A stretch of 64,000 bases of DNA from Nemophila menziesii (GCA_029959085.1 JARWIR010000001.1:14685730-14749729), one strand, 5' to 3'; shown: positions 13,420 to 24,128, counted from the stretch's first letter. The notes: a model not told the origin generated them from the letters alone. Program-made: numbers and translations.

Positions 13420-13809
13420 AGGGTCATAGGATGAAGATGAACTACTATTAGATGCCTGAGGTGAAGCATTAGCGTGAGCTGCTAGAGCAACACAATTATC
13501 AGTACGATTATAAGCACGAGGTGATGGAAAATTAGTAAAATCAGCACGATACCAACAATCCAAAGTAGAGTGACTAGTTTTCATGCAAATTTGACATATA
13601 GGTAAATGAGAAGTCATGCCAGAAGGTGAAGTAGATGGTGGTGCACCCAAAATAGATGAAGAATTGGAGTAATAACCTCGACATCGAGCTCGTCCTCGTC
13701 GACGATTTGAAGAGCCACGACCTTGACCATAAGAAGGTAAGTAAGAGTTAGTTGAATTTGAGAACAAAGTTGTGTGAGATTGAGTTCCATTATCACCAAA
13801 TTCAGTCAT

Positions 13810-15366
13810 TGATCTTTTGTTCTAATTATATGTCCTTAGGAGACATCATTTTGGGTGATTATTTGACAGACTTTTAGTGTTAATTCGTTATATTTCATTT
13901 TCCCTCCTTGGATTTTAGTATTTTTCATTTATTAAACTTTTGCACGCTAAATGGGTTGTTTTAGTGCAAATTTTGTAGGTCCATGATGCTAGCAAGGAGA
14001 TGAATCAAGAGTTAAAGTCTTAGATCGTGTAAAGATGTCAAAGACGAAAAGAAATATACTGAAGAGTTGACAAGTTGAAACTGCAAATCTGGAAGGCTGA
14101 TGTTAATTGCTGATTTCGAGCTACTTAGGCGTGAATTCAGCCTCTGAGTTGTAAAGAATGTTTTCTTCTTATCGAGTTACGAATATTTAGCAAGTTGAAC
14201 GGGTCAATTCAGAGTTGATTTGAGAAAGTTACATCCGTTTTGGTGAAGGGTGTACACCAGTTACGGAATTTGTAATTAAAGATTGGACCCGGGCTTTTTA
14301 ATATTTCACTAATTCACTTAAGTAATAGACCAAGTCCGATTTTCACCTTATATATAGACCTTTGGACTTTTATTTTACACACAACTCAATTCATACAAGT
14401 CAGAAACGCAAGAGAGAAAGTCAGAAGTAAGGAAAAGGAGAAAGCTAAGAGATGGATAAAATCATCTTCTCCAAATCGTAGCCAAACCCAATTCCCTAAT
14501 TAGGTTCTTTCGTATTTTCTTTTGTAATTGAAATGAATTCCTTTTATTTTATTTCTTTAGTTTTTAATTCTGTCATGCATGAGCTAAACTCATTTGTACT
14601 TGAGAATTGCGAATTGGGTTGAACCTAACTTGATTAATTTATGTTTTTCTAATTTGGGATTTCTTAATTTAAATTGAATTCGTTATTTTATGCTGGCTTT
14701 TATTTTATGCTTTAATTATTATCTTTAGAGTCATGAACTAAGGGAATTGTTAGTATCTAGGCTATTCACTATAGTGGCGTAGTGATCACCTTGACAGGGG
14801 GTTTAGATTCAGACCTAGGTTATTGCCGTTGGTATCTGCCAATGACCTTGACAAGCTTGACTAGCCAATAACCAATGAGGTAAGAACTTGAACCATCTGA
14901 AAGTAGTTTTAATCATCCTGACGGAGTTTAGAATACCGTAGGAGAGCTCTTAGGTACACCCTGACAGGGGCTAAGAGACTTTAGAATCCCGACTAGCATA
15001 AATATAACGATTCAGCCCTTAACAGAAAACGTTAATTAAGAAGGGTTAGGTGAACCCGTGCGAGACTCAAGTACTACTTCCTTTCTTGCGTCCAACTATT
15101 CTACTTGCATTATTTTCATTTCAGTTTAATTAATTTAGTCTTTAATTTATTTTTGCATATTAGTTATTAAAACAAAAACCCAAACAAACTTTTATATCGT
15201 TTGCTTACTTGAAATTATCTCAGTATTTGTTCCACACCTGAGTTGTACCTAATCCGTCCCTGCGAACGAATCCGATTTATCGGTTTATTACTTGGACAAC
15301 CGTACACTTGCGGTTTTTGAGTCCTTATTCTTTACGCTTTATTTTATAACACACAAGGACCCACCA
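13810..15366 (+). mobile_element. Solo LTR, family S, plus orientation
   Basis: The element is 1557 bp, starting TGATC and ending CCACCA. It is flanked by the duplication GTCAT at 13805-13809 and 15367-15371. Removing it restores a continuous Copia gag frame (MQMT then EFGDNG). It contains a TATA box near 14347 (TTATATATAG), as expected for an LTR promoter, and a Thr/Pro-poor non-coding tail. It belongs to the same family as 11867-13419, 51098-52521 and 55028-56020. The long non-coding LTR suggests a Ty3/gypsy-like or non-autonomous parent, which is uncertain. Confidence 0.9.
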
Positions 15367-16014
15367 GTCATCTGCATATACATTTCTTCAGAGACTAAAA
15401 GACTTTCCCAATGAGTGAAAACTGAGAATAGAGGATTGAGCATTTGTAAATCGAATACTCGATTTAAATCGGTTGTATTCACTGGGTAAACCTCTTAGTG
15501 TGTACATTGTTATATCTTCTAGAGGCAAAGAAGAAGATGCAGTTTCCAATCCATCACAGATTGATTGAATTGGAGCAAGATAGTCACTCATACGTTAACC
15601 GCCTCTTAATGTTGCATAACTTCATTTTTAACGGATGTACATGTAAATGACATTGAGTTCTTCTAATTTTGCCATATGTCAAATGCGTGATAAATCTTGA
15701 CTACTTGTGATAAAATGGATGGAATCATCGATGAAAGAAGAGAAACTTTGAGTTGTTGTTCTTTAATCTTTAATCAACCACATGGGGAAATCGGAATCAT
15801 CTGCAGATGGTTGAGCGATTCCACCATTAACATGGCTGCGATAGCCATGCGCTTCTAGGAATATGGCTTCAATCTTATAGTGCCAATGTACGTAATTAGA
15901 GAAGTCGAGTTTGATTTGAACCAAGCTACTCCAGTTTTGACGAAATAGAAGTAACCCAGCTGGAATTGATGAGCTGGAAGATATATGTGGAGTTGGTGAA
16001 GAAGACGACGTCAT

Positions 16015-16687
16015 TGAAAAAGGACGAAAAAGAGACAGCGGAAGACAGAGGATCGTTAGAGACGGAGAACAAAAGCTTTTAGGAAGACCCCATTGAAGAC
16101 GTTGTAAGTTTCCAGAGAAGAAGTTATCCTTAGGTCTAAGACCATATAGAAATAGAGGAGAAGAAAAAAGAATTTGAAATGTATTTCATGTTTTTTTTTT
16201 TACAATAAATGTATTTCATGTTATTTATATGCTTTAACTGATTACAATATACTCCTATAGAGTTTGTTTGTGTGCTGTTCAAGATATGATCTATACACAC
16301 ACTATAAATATAAATTTGTTACAATGTGTTTTCTTTTCTAGCATAACAACTTAACTAACCTATCTAATTTACTAAGTAATAGGTATAGTAATGCTTATCA
16401 TAGAGTTGAAATTTTTATTACTATGAAAATTTTAATAAAATATAATATACGAATGTTAGAATTTTTATTACTACACTAACGCGGGTTTGATTTTAATTTT
16501 CTTAAAGGAACTAATTTAAATTCTAAAATTATATTCACAGCCTAAAAAAATAAGATAACACCTAAATTCTAATCTCCCTTTTATTTATTAACTTTTTCTT
16601 TTCTTTTTTTACCAAAAAAAAAATTTTAACTAAGAAACGGGCAGTCGCACCCCCTGATTGCAGTCCCTTCGCACCCCAAATAAAAAG
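16015..16687. other. Possible Copia 5' LTR remnant and SKP1-a upstream region
   Basis: The first ~130 bp is probably Copia leader. The remainder is AT-rich. Around 16560-16600 the sequence (ATTCTAATCTCYCTTTTATT) matches the DNA just right of the CACTA A break at about 28268, showing that SKP1 genes a and b share distal promoter sequence. Confidence 0.45.
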
Positions 16688-16695
16688 TATAAATA
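16688..16695 (+). promoter_or_regulatory. TATA box of SKP1-like gene a
   Basis: TATAAATA lies 102 bp upstream of the ATG. The same motif in the same context (TATAAATAGGC) precedes SKP1-like genes b and c. Confidence 0.75.
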
Positions 16696-16789
16696 GGCAA
16701 GTGATCTTCAGAATATGTAAACTTATAAACTCATCAATCCTTATCCTTCACAAAACTCAAGAAATTATCTAAACCAATTCCAGAACGAG

Positions 16790-17675
16790 ATGTCGACGGA
16801 AAACAGCAACGACATGAAGAAGGTTATATTGAAAAGCTCAGACAAACGTGAGTTCGAGGTTTCGGTAACGGTTGCGGAACAGGCGCAGACGATTAAGCCC
16901 TTGATCGACGATGATGATTGTGCCCAAAGAACCATCCCTCTTCCTAACGTCACCGGCAACACTCTTGCTCTGGTGGTTGAGTACGCCGAAAAGCACGCTG
17001 CCGCCGAAGACAATGCTGAACTCAAGAAGTGGGACACTGAATTTGCCAAAGGACTTGATCACGCAGTTCTGCATGATCTCATTTTGGTAAGTTCTTGTAA
17101 CCATTTTCTCTCTCGATTTGTGTATATATAACTGTGTCTACCTTGATTAGGTTTTTGTCATGAATTTGTAATCCAATGCTTGTAGGTTCATTCAATGTCA
17201 GTTTAGGGGCAATTTGCTCTCTGTGTACATATCCATCAATTTTAGGATATTATGCAATTTAAAATGATTATAATTATATAATAATTTTGATGTCCTTTTT
17301 CATCTACATAAAATTGAAGCCTAGAGAGTTTGGTTTGTTGGTATGCATTAGCGTGGGTTCTTGATCTTGATTAGGGTTTTATCATTTATGTGTAATTTAT
17401 TAATTTTAGGGTTCGCTAATTGTAATTTAAACTTTAAAGAAACTATTTAAAGGTAACTGTAATTGTTGGTAAATAATATTATGTCATTTTGTATTTTGCA
17501 GGCTTCAAATTATCTGAGCTTTAAGAGCTTGTTGGATCTTACATGTCAGACTGTTGCTGACATGATTAAGGGTAAGACACCAAAGCAAATCCGGGCGGTA
17601 TTCAACATCGAAAATGACTTTACTCAAGACGAAGAGGAAAGGATGCGTCGTGAGCATCAGTGGGCATTTGAGTAA
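16790..17675 (+). CDS. SKP1-like: SKP1-like protein a (SCF ubiquitin-ligase adaptor)
   Basis: Two exons, 16790-17086 and 17502-17675, with a 415-bp GT-AG intron (GTAAGT donor, TTTTGCAG acceptor), encode 156 aa. The N-terminal half is the BTB/POZ-like Skp1_POZ fold ([20 protein letters not shown]). The C-terminal half is the Skp1 helical F-box-binding domain ([20 protein letters not shown]), ending in the family-typical QWAFE. SKP1 links cullin 1 to F-box proteins in SCF complexes that ubiquitinate target proteins. Arabidopsis ASK1 is 160 aa, so this is near full length. It is clearly related to, but diverged from, genes b and c. It is expected to be functional on sequence grounds. Confidence 0.95.
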
Positions 17676-18166
17676 ATCTCAAGGAAGGATAATTAAGTAG
17701 ATATTATCTGTATTATATTTCTTGTAATATTAAAGACTATATAGGAATACATCACTTTATAATAGCCTCATGTTAATATGTTACCTAAACTACTAAAAGT
17801 TTCCAAAAGGAATATTATGGTACCTAAACTAGGAGAGTATTTCGATGTTTGTGTATTGCTTATAGGTTTTTCTTATTTGGGATTTTTTTAACTGTTCATT
17901 TAATGAAGAAAAGTTTTTCTCTTTGTTGGTTGGTTTTAAATTATACTGGTTTGCATAAATTTATTTCATACATGCATATTATCGCCTTGTTTTTCTATCA
18001 TTTGAAAATCTACCTATATTAGTACCCTTTCCAACTTTTAGGGTGTGATTGTGATAGGATGAAGAACAAATCTTAGATCCTTAGTTATTATAACTCAGAT
18101 ATTGTAATCGTTTAATCTCGAATGAGGGTGAAAAATGCTTTCAATGACATGTCCCTTAGGTTGAAT
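17676..18166. other. SKP1-a 3' flank
   Basis: 3' UTR and AT-rich flank. No further gene is seen. It ends with GTTGAAT (18160-18166), the left target duplication of the next element. Confidence 0.5.
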
Positions 18167-19410
18167 TAGGGGTGGAAATCGGAAGGAACGGATCGGAAAA
18201 AAAGTCTTTCGGAAAAATTCCTATTTTTTTCGGAATATATTTTTTCCATTCCAATTCCTATCCAATTTTTCGGAACTGGGAAAAACAGTTCCAAATTCGG
18301 AATTTCGGAACTTTTTGTTCGAAAAGTTCGGAACTATGGGTTCGGAATTTCGAAACTTTTGGTTCGGAAATTACGGAACTAAGGGTTATAATTCGAAACA
18401 GTGGTTTAAAACTTACACGAAGAGTAACATCAGTTAAAAACTAAACTTATAAAACTTACACAAAGAGTAAAGTAGTTAAAAACTAAACTTAAAATTTACA
18501 TGAAGTAACAAAGTAGCAGTAGTTAAAAAAATGCTAAACCACGATTACTTTCCCAATTACATGAAAAACAAATATTGCAAAAAAAATCTTGGAAAATGAT
18601 CCTGCAATTTTGTTCCAAAGAAGTCTTGCCTCCGAGCCCCAAAGTGATCATGCAATTTCCTATAAGTTGTTAGAAAAAGTGTGAAAACAATGCTGTATAA
18701 GTTATTAGAGAAAATACAAAAACATTGCTTCAACATTCTTAAAAGATAACATTAGGCATCGCTGGATTGTCTTTGTTTCGACTATAAGCATAATTGAAAT
18801 GGTTAAAGATGTAAAAGTAGTTCAACAACATCAACAGGTCTACGGGCATTTTCAGTGATACGAATTTGGTTGGCAAATGCATGAATTTGTATATATGTTG
18901 AAGGTTTTCTTACAAACATTATCAATAATACAAGGAAGAGAGAAACTAATTGTTGAACTTATTCAGAAGATACTTAAGATTTTATTTTGAATTAACCAAA
19001 TCTTGAGTTGATTTATAAGTATACTATTTATTTTGGAAATATAACTAGACAATGGATATGGAAGCCAAGTTGATTTTCAAGTTCCAAAACTTTTCAAGGA
19101 CAAAAGAAACATGCCATTAATTTTCATGTTTCAAATCCACCATGCAATACTACTTTGAAATATGATTTTATAATTCGGAATATAATTCAAAAATAAAATC
19201 GGATCGGAAATATAATTCGGAAATAAAATCGGATCGGAAAACCCGGAAATTTCGGAAATTTATATATAGTTCCAATTCCGATCCGATTTTTTCGGCAAAA
19301 ACGGAAATCGGAATTTCGGAAATTCGGAATCTTAAAAAACTGTTCCGAAATCGGAATTTTCGGATCGGAAAAGTCGGAAATCGGAAATTTCGGATCCGAT
19401 TTCCACCCCC
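18167..19410. mobile_element. hAT-like non-autonomous DNA transposon
   Basis: The element is 1244 bp with inverted ends (TAGGGGTGGAAATCGG at the left, CCGATTTCCACCCC at the right). It is flanked by a perfect 7-bp GTTGAAT at 18160-18166 and 19411-19417; counting an 8-bp duplication gives one mismatch. Both ends carry dense TCGGAA/TTCCGA repeats over about 220 bp in inverted arrangement, typical of hAT subterminal binding sites. No transposase sequence is seen, so it depends on another element. The short open frames in the repeats are not genes. Confidence 0.7.
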
Positions 19411-19477
19411 GTTGAATACATGATGAAAAGGAATAATATTCCATTTATGTTTATTAGTAAAAAAGTAGTATCTCTAA

Positions 19478-19772
19478 CTAGCTTTCTATACTAACTATCC
19501 TAACAACCAATCACAATTAAAATAATTATATTTTATTATATTTATCTATAATTAGTTTTCCAAATTAATAACAAACTCCCTCTAAAATACCTCCTACTAA
19601 AATAAAACTCCTATTATAATCTTTTAATTGATTTACCAACCATTTATAGATAATTATGGAGAATTAAAAATAGAAAGAAAGAGGAAAAAACTAGATTAGA
19701 AAACTAATTATAGATAAATATAATAGTTAGGATAGTTAGTATACAAGGCTAGTTAGGAAAGGATCCAAATCC
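19478..19772. mobile_element. Mutator-type MITE, left terminus missing
   Basis: Homologous to the complete 314-bp MITE at 52583-52896. The right inverted terminus (GGATCCAAATCC) and following TCTCTAAT are present, but the first ~20 bp of the left terminus is lost. Internally it forms a long inverted repeat (CTAACTAGC... against ...GCTAGTTAG). Confidence 0.65.
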
Positions 19773-20431
19773 TCTCTAATTCTACTTGATTTTTTTTTTA
19801 TTATTTCCTTCGTCCATCAATCAATGTTTTTCATATTTTTTTCACACAAATTCAGAAAAATAATTAATTTCATCTGTTTTTATTAAACTACCTTCAATCA
19901 ACTAAGTAAAAGAATTGAATGATAATAATTTTTTGAATATATAAAATTAATTTTATAAAAAAAATTTCTTAGTTAGACAACTTTTTGTGGATATTTATTT
20001 TTAAAAAATGTAACCTTTTGGGCGCTTCTTTCCTTAAAAGGTAAAATCTTTAGAATACTGTCAAATATCGAACTACGCTAACTCTACAAATCATTAATAA
20101 TAAACCACAACGTCATATGCCCTTCAAAGCATCGTCATTTGTAATTAGAGTAGTTAATTGCCCGATCTACTATGTCATTGACGTTTGACGTTTCGTTGTA
20201 ATTAACCTCCTCTAAGATAGTTCATACTTAATTAACTATAGGTTCATTTTGAGGATCCTCGGGGTCAACAAGTTTGGTGATCTTTTTTTTTACATAGAAG
20301 AGGGTAAAACTCATCTTAAGGTTCATGAGTAAAACTCATCCTCTAAAAGAATTATTCTTGCTTGTTGAAGATTTACGCGAACTAAGTATTAGGCATTTTC
20401 TAGTTCTTTGAAAAAAAAAACCATTATATCA
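19773..20431. other. AT-rich sequence with a Stowaway-like remnant
   Basis: Near 19803 a TTCCTTCGTCCATCAATCAA start resembles the Stowaway-like ends found upstream of SKP1-b, but no matching right end was found. Otherwise no gene. The whole stretch is repeated at 52897-53555. Confidence 0.4.
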
Positions 20432-20695
20432 CACTACTATACGCGTAGTTAGTCGCAAATTATGTGAGGAAAGATATTAGTAAGGATGCTTGTTCTCTCA
20501 CTTATGTGGCTTTGTTTTTTTGGTGAAAAAAAATTAAAAATTAAATCAGTCCTTGCCATTGTACTTATCTGTGTTCGCGAGAATATATTAGGTCTTTAGT
20601 AAGGACACATGTCCTCGCTAATGAATAACGAGTATATAGCTACCAACAGACACAACACCATTAATGGTGGAATTTACCTTAAAATAATCCCTTGT

Positions 20696-21030
20696 TCTCA
20701 AATACTTCCATTTTCCCCAAATCCCCAAATCGCCCCATCATTAACGAAACTTTTTTACTACAATCGTACATGTGTGGTACACACCTACTTCTAATAATAA
20801 AAATCGATCAAATTCTCCAAATTAGGTATTTTCAATTTTTTTATTTAAATTAAGAAATTGTTGTTGTCCTCAAATACTTCCATTTTCCCCAAATCCCCAA
20901 ATCGCCCCATCATTAACGAAACTTTTTTACTACAATCGTACACGTGTGGTACCTACTTTTAATTAAAAAAATCGATCAAATTCTCCAAATTAGGTATTTT
21001 CAATTTTTTTCTTTAAATTAAGAAATTGTT
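20696..21030 (+). repeat. Two tandem ~170-bp units in the old CACTA leader
   Basis: A segment with TTCCATTTTCCCCAAATCCC, GCCCCATCATTAACGAAAC and AATTCTCCAAATTAGGTATT is repeated twice, first at about 20696 and again at about 20865. It occupies the same position relative to tnp2 as the ~178-bp tandem units of elements A, C and D. Confidence 0.7.
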
Positions 21031-21362
21031 GTATTATGCTTTAGATTATATAAATGCAATGTAAATTGGATGTATTTTAGGTATTATAATGTATATATTT
21101 TTTGGATATAGTTTTTACCTTTTAAATTTGTTTAATTATTTTTATGTGGCTATAATTATAATTAAATGTTTAACTCAGTTTAACTCAGTTTAGATAATGG
21201 TTCTATTATGGACAAGAGTTGAATTAAATCAAATAATTTAGTTACGAGGGAATATTTGCCGACGAGAGGGATTTTATTAATTTTGCAAAAGAACACATAT
21301 ATCCGATAAAATATTTTGGCTATGTAATCATTGTTTCAGTAATCAAAAATTTTATATTAACG

Positions 21363-21920
21363 ATGTTAGATCAGATCTTTATAAATGGGGATTTTGGTCA
21401 TCGTATAAGGTTTGGACGAAATACGGGGAAAAAAGTAATTCACGTGAATGACCTAATTGTAAATAATAAAATGTTGAATGTGTTGAATAACTTGAGACCT
21501 ACTATTGAAGTTGGGAGCCATTCCGGTGACACCGAGATGGATGACGAGAATCTTATTGGACGGGTCATAGGTGTTTCGATGCGTTGTTCGTGGAAATCGA
21601 GACATAGTTGTACCCCGGTATTACTACGATATGATGGGTTCCTTAAATTTCATAGAAAAGTCAATGCCTGTCAAAGTGAAGAACAAGTGGACAAACACCT
21701 CTTTTATATAACTTTTTCAGTTGTTATGTCGTGTTTTTGCCAAAAGGTCATCCTTTACCTTCTTCTTATGAGGAGTGCAACAAAAAGCTGAAAAGTTAAG
21801 GCATGGAATATATCACGATCGACGTGTGTTTGAATGATTGTTTTTGTATTATAAAGGGAATGAAAAACTGGATAAGTGTCCAGTATGTGGTAAATATAGG
21901 TGGGATTCGAAGAAGGGGAA
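21363..21920 (+). pseudogene. tnp2 transposase fragment (old CACTA lineage)
   Basis: Translated pieces match the N-terminal third of the tnp2 at 57462: NVLNNLRPTIEVGSHSGDTE, then, across frameshifts, SMPVKVKNKWTNTSF and LDKCPVCGKYRWDSKKGKK. Several stops and shifts interrupt it. It ends abruptly where the LTR fragment begins. Function as CACTA transposase is lost. Confidence 0.75.
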
Positions 21921-21942
21921 GAAATCCTATGGTATTATCGAC
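21921..21942 (-). repeat. Short family-S LTR fragment, target of CACTA A
   Basis: GAAATCCTATGGTATTATCG plus AC matches the interior of the family-S LTR (at about 12304 and 55028). CACTA A begins immediately after, with GAC as the probable 3-bp target. The uninterrupted sequence, with CCTGTCAGG following, is at 55028-55060. Confidence 0.65.
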
Positions 21943-22320
21943 CACTACTACAGCGCGGCTCTCTAGCGACTAAACTTCTCGCGACTACGCGATGTAGTCG
22001 CTAAAGACCAGCGCCTCTAGCGACTACATGTGTTTAACGACTACATGGTATGTTTCTCGACTACATCGTAGTCGTTAGTAATTTTTTCTTTTAACGACTA
22101 CAAGAACTAGTCGTTAAAACTTATGACGTAGTCGCTAATGAGTTTTAGTATTTTTTAATTAATATCCCACCGCCAACGTGTAGTCGCTAGATGTTTTATT
22201 ATTTAACGACTACATAAAGTAGTCGTTAGTAGTCATTTCTAACGACTACGTGTGAGACTTTTGCGACTACTCGTGTAGTCGCGAGTAGTGGTAGCGTGTT
22301 TTTAACAGCAACTTGCGAAT
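21943..22320 (+). repeat. CACTA A 5' terminal and subterminal repeats
   Basis: Many copies of AGCGACTAC or AACGACTAC occur in both orientations, often as short-spaced inverted pairs with GTAGTCGCT or GTAGTCGTT. In En/Spm such motifs bind TnpA to bring the ends together. Equivalent blocks are at 47859-48215 (C), 56021-56375 (D) and both ends of B. Confidence 0.8.
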
Positions 22321-22380
22321 TGCTTTACTCAAGACACCATTAATTATATAATTTCTCTTTCTTTCTCTCAAAACTCTCCC

Positions 22381-22690
22381 AATTTTTTTCCACAATTCAT
22401 CATCAAAAATTATTTCAAGACTTGGAAAAGCTTGCCCGGGTCAATCATCACGTGGGACCGCCTCAATTATCAATTTTTCCTTCCAAATTTGCCCAAAAGT
22501 AGGTATTTTTTGTTCCATAAAACTCTTTCAAATTTATTTTATTTGCAAGCAGTTGTGTAGTTAATGGTAAATAGTATCACTTATTAGGTATTTCAACACG
22601 TGGAAAAGCTTTCCCGGGTCAACCAACAACGTGGGACCTCCTCAATTTTCAATTTTTCCTTCTAAATTTGTTCAAAAGTATGTATCTTTT
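22381..22690 (+). repeat. Two ~178-bp tandem units in the CACTA A leader
   Basis: Each unit holds AAGCTTKCCCGGGTCAA, an ACGTGGGACC block and CTCAATTWTCAATTTTTCC. Units are bounded by AG|GTATTTC and TAG|GTATTTTT motifs that could serve as splice acceptor and donor. A and C have two units; D and B have three. Confidence 0.75.
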
Positions 22691-22786
22691 TCATCTTTGT
22701 TTTAATTGTATACAATTGTATAGTTAATGCTAAATATATAGTATCACTATGTATATATCTCTAATCATCTTATAATTTTATATGAC

Positions 22787-22916
<130 letters not shown>

Positions 22917-23108
22917 ATGAGACATAAATGCATAAATAGGATATATATTTATTTAGTGATGTTATATTTTATATGCTTTTAATTTTATATTTATGTATTT
23001 ATTTAGTGATGTTACATTTTGTATGCTTTTAATTTTTTATTTATGTATTTATTATGTGATGTTATATTTTGTATGCTTTTAATTTTATATTTATGCATCT
23101 ATTTGGTG

Positions 23109-23258
23109 ATGTAATTTGATACATTTGTTGATGAAAACGAGGAAATTGATGATGACACCTTGGATGAATACGGTGATGAGGAAGAACCTATTGAGGTTGA
23201 TAGCGATGATGAACCTATAGTTGTTAGTGGATATGATACTGATTATGAGATTTTTTTT
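23109..23258 (+). pseudogene. tnp2 C-terminal remnant in CACTA A
   Basis: The acidic tnp2 C-terminus (DEYGDEEEPIEVDS, then VVSGYDTD) is present, but the normal stop is altered and everything upstream is gone. It joins leader sequence directly to the last exon, so it marks one internal deletion of about 3.5 kb relative to element D. An identical remnant is at about 34750-34890. Confidence 0.8.
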
Positions 23259-23330
23259 GGGTTTATTTGTATTAAAACATTTTATGGGCTTAAAATTTTT
23301 ATATTTGAGGGGAATTTGTATTTTTATACT

Positions 23331-24128
23331 TTTATATAGTTGACTAGATACTCCAAACACTCAACTTTGACCCCAAATGTTGACTAGATAACCCAAACAC
23401 TCAACTTTGACCCCAAACGTTGACTAGATACTCCAAACACTCAATTTTGACCCTAAACGTTGACTAGGTAACCCAAACACTCAAGTTTGACCCTAAACGT
23501 TAACTAGATAACCCAAACACTCAATTTTGACCCAAATAGTTGACTAGATAACCCAAACACTCAAGTTTGACCCTAAACGTTGACTAGATAACCCAAACAC
23601 TCAACTTTGACCCAAATAGTTGACTAGATACTCCAAACACTCAAGTTTGACCCAAATAGTTGACTAGATAACCCAAACACTCAAGTTTGACCCTAAACGT
23701 TGACTAGATACTCCAAACACTCAAGTTTGACCCAAATAGTTGACTAGATAACCCAAACACTCAAGTTTGACCCCAAACGTTGACTAGATAACCCAAACAC
23801 TCAAGTTTGACCCCAAACGTTGACTAGATAACCCAAACATTCAATTTTGACCCTAAACGTTGACTAGATAACCCAAACACTCAACTTTGACCACAAACGT
23901 TGACTAGATACTCCAAACACTCAACTTTGACCCAAATAGTTGACTAGATAACCCAAACACTCAAGTTTGACCCTAAACGTTGACTAGATAACCCAAACAC
24001 TCAACTTTGACCCAAATAGTTGACTAGATAACCCAAACACTCAAGTTTGACCCTAAACGTTGACTAGATAACTCAAACACTCAACTTTGACCCAAATAGT
24101 TGACTAGATACCCCAAACACTCAAGTTT
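23331..24128. repeat. 40-bp minisatellite, ~20 units, in CACTA A
   Basis: The unit consists of two related 20-bp halves: one with CACTCAAGTTTGACCCTAAA, the other with GTTGACTAGATAACCCAAA. Each half contains one TTGACY. Halves vary by a few bases between units. The single 20-bp form of the same unit makes the array in element D (60993-62010). The array sits between tnp2 and the tnpA-like gene. Confidence 0.95.

Larger units (their letters stand above)
10968..16014 (-). pseudogene. Copia gag-pol (UBN2 gag, CCHC knuckle, protease, GAG_pre-integrase, integrase core), broken
   Basis: Removing the two solo LTRs joins the pieces in frame. The gag N-terminus is at 16014-15763; UBN2-type gag (SDYLAPIQSICDGLE) is at 15591-15372. 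A Gly/Arg stretch and zinc knuckle C-x2-C-x4-H-x4-C (CQICMKTSHSTLDC) lie at 13809-13425. Protease with DSGA changed to YSGA is at 11861-11700. The pre-integrase LWHYILGHPS and integrase HTDVW...SDNRGEF run from 11480 to about 10970. Several stops occur in the protease-integrase spacer. The protein would package and integrate Copia cDNA; this copy is dead. Confidence 0.85.
10968..16150 (-). mobile_element. Copia LTR retrotransposon, decayed, truncated at its 3' side and split by two solo LTRs
   Basis: Gag, zinc knuckle, protease and the start of integrase are found in order on the minus strand from 16014 down to about 10968. The 3' part (rest of integrase, RT, RNase H, 3' LTR) is missing. Above 16014, a sequence near 16135-16150 reads on the minus strand like a degenerate primer-binding site, so the 5' LTR may lie in 16150-16400, but I could not fix its ends. 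Two foreign solo LTRs (11867-13419 and 13810-15366) interrupt it with clean 5-bp duplications. Confidence 0.85.
20432..21920 (+). mobile_element. Old CACTA element fragment (lineage 2), 5' part
   Basis: It starts CACTACTATACGCG with nearby TAGTCGCAAA and TAGTAAGGA repeats, followed by tandem repeats, an AT-rich leader and a decayed tnp2 N-terminus. It is cut off at about 21920 by an LTR fragment. The tnp2 remains and terminal repeats differ from those of elements A-D, marking an older, distinct lineage. A diverged copy lies at 53556-55027. Confidence 0.65.

Noticed and set aside
16765..17104. Open frames antisense to SKP1-like gene a (and at 29357-29696, 42828-43167)
   Set aside because: Shadows of the conserved exon 1; no independent gene features.
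19187..19444. Minus-strand coding region rich in Phe-Pro-Ile repeats
   Set aside because: Produced by TCGGAA subterminal repeats of the hAT-like element.
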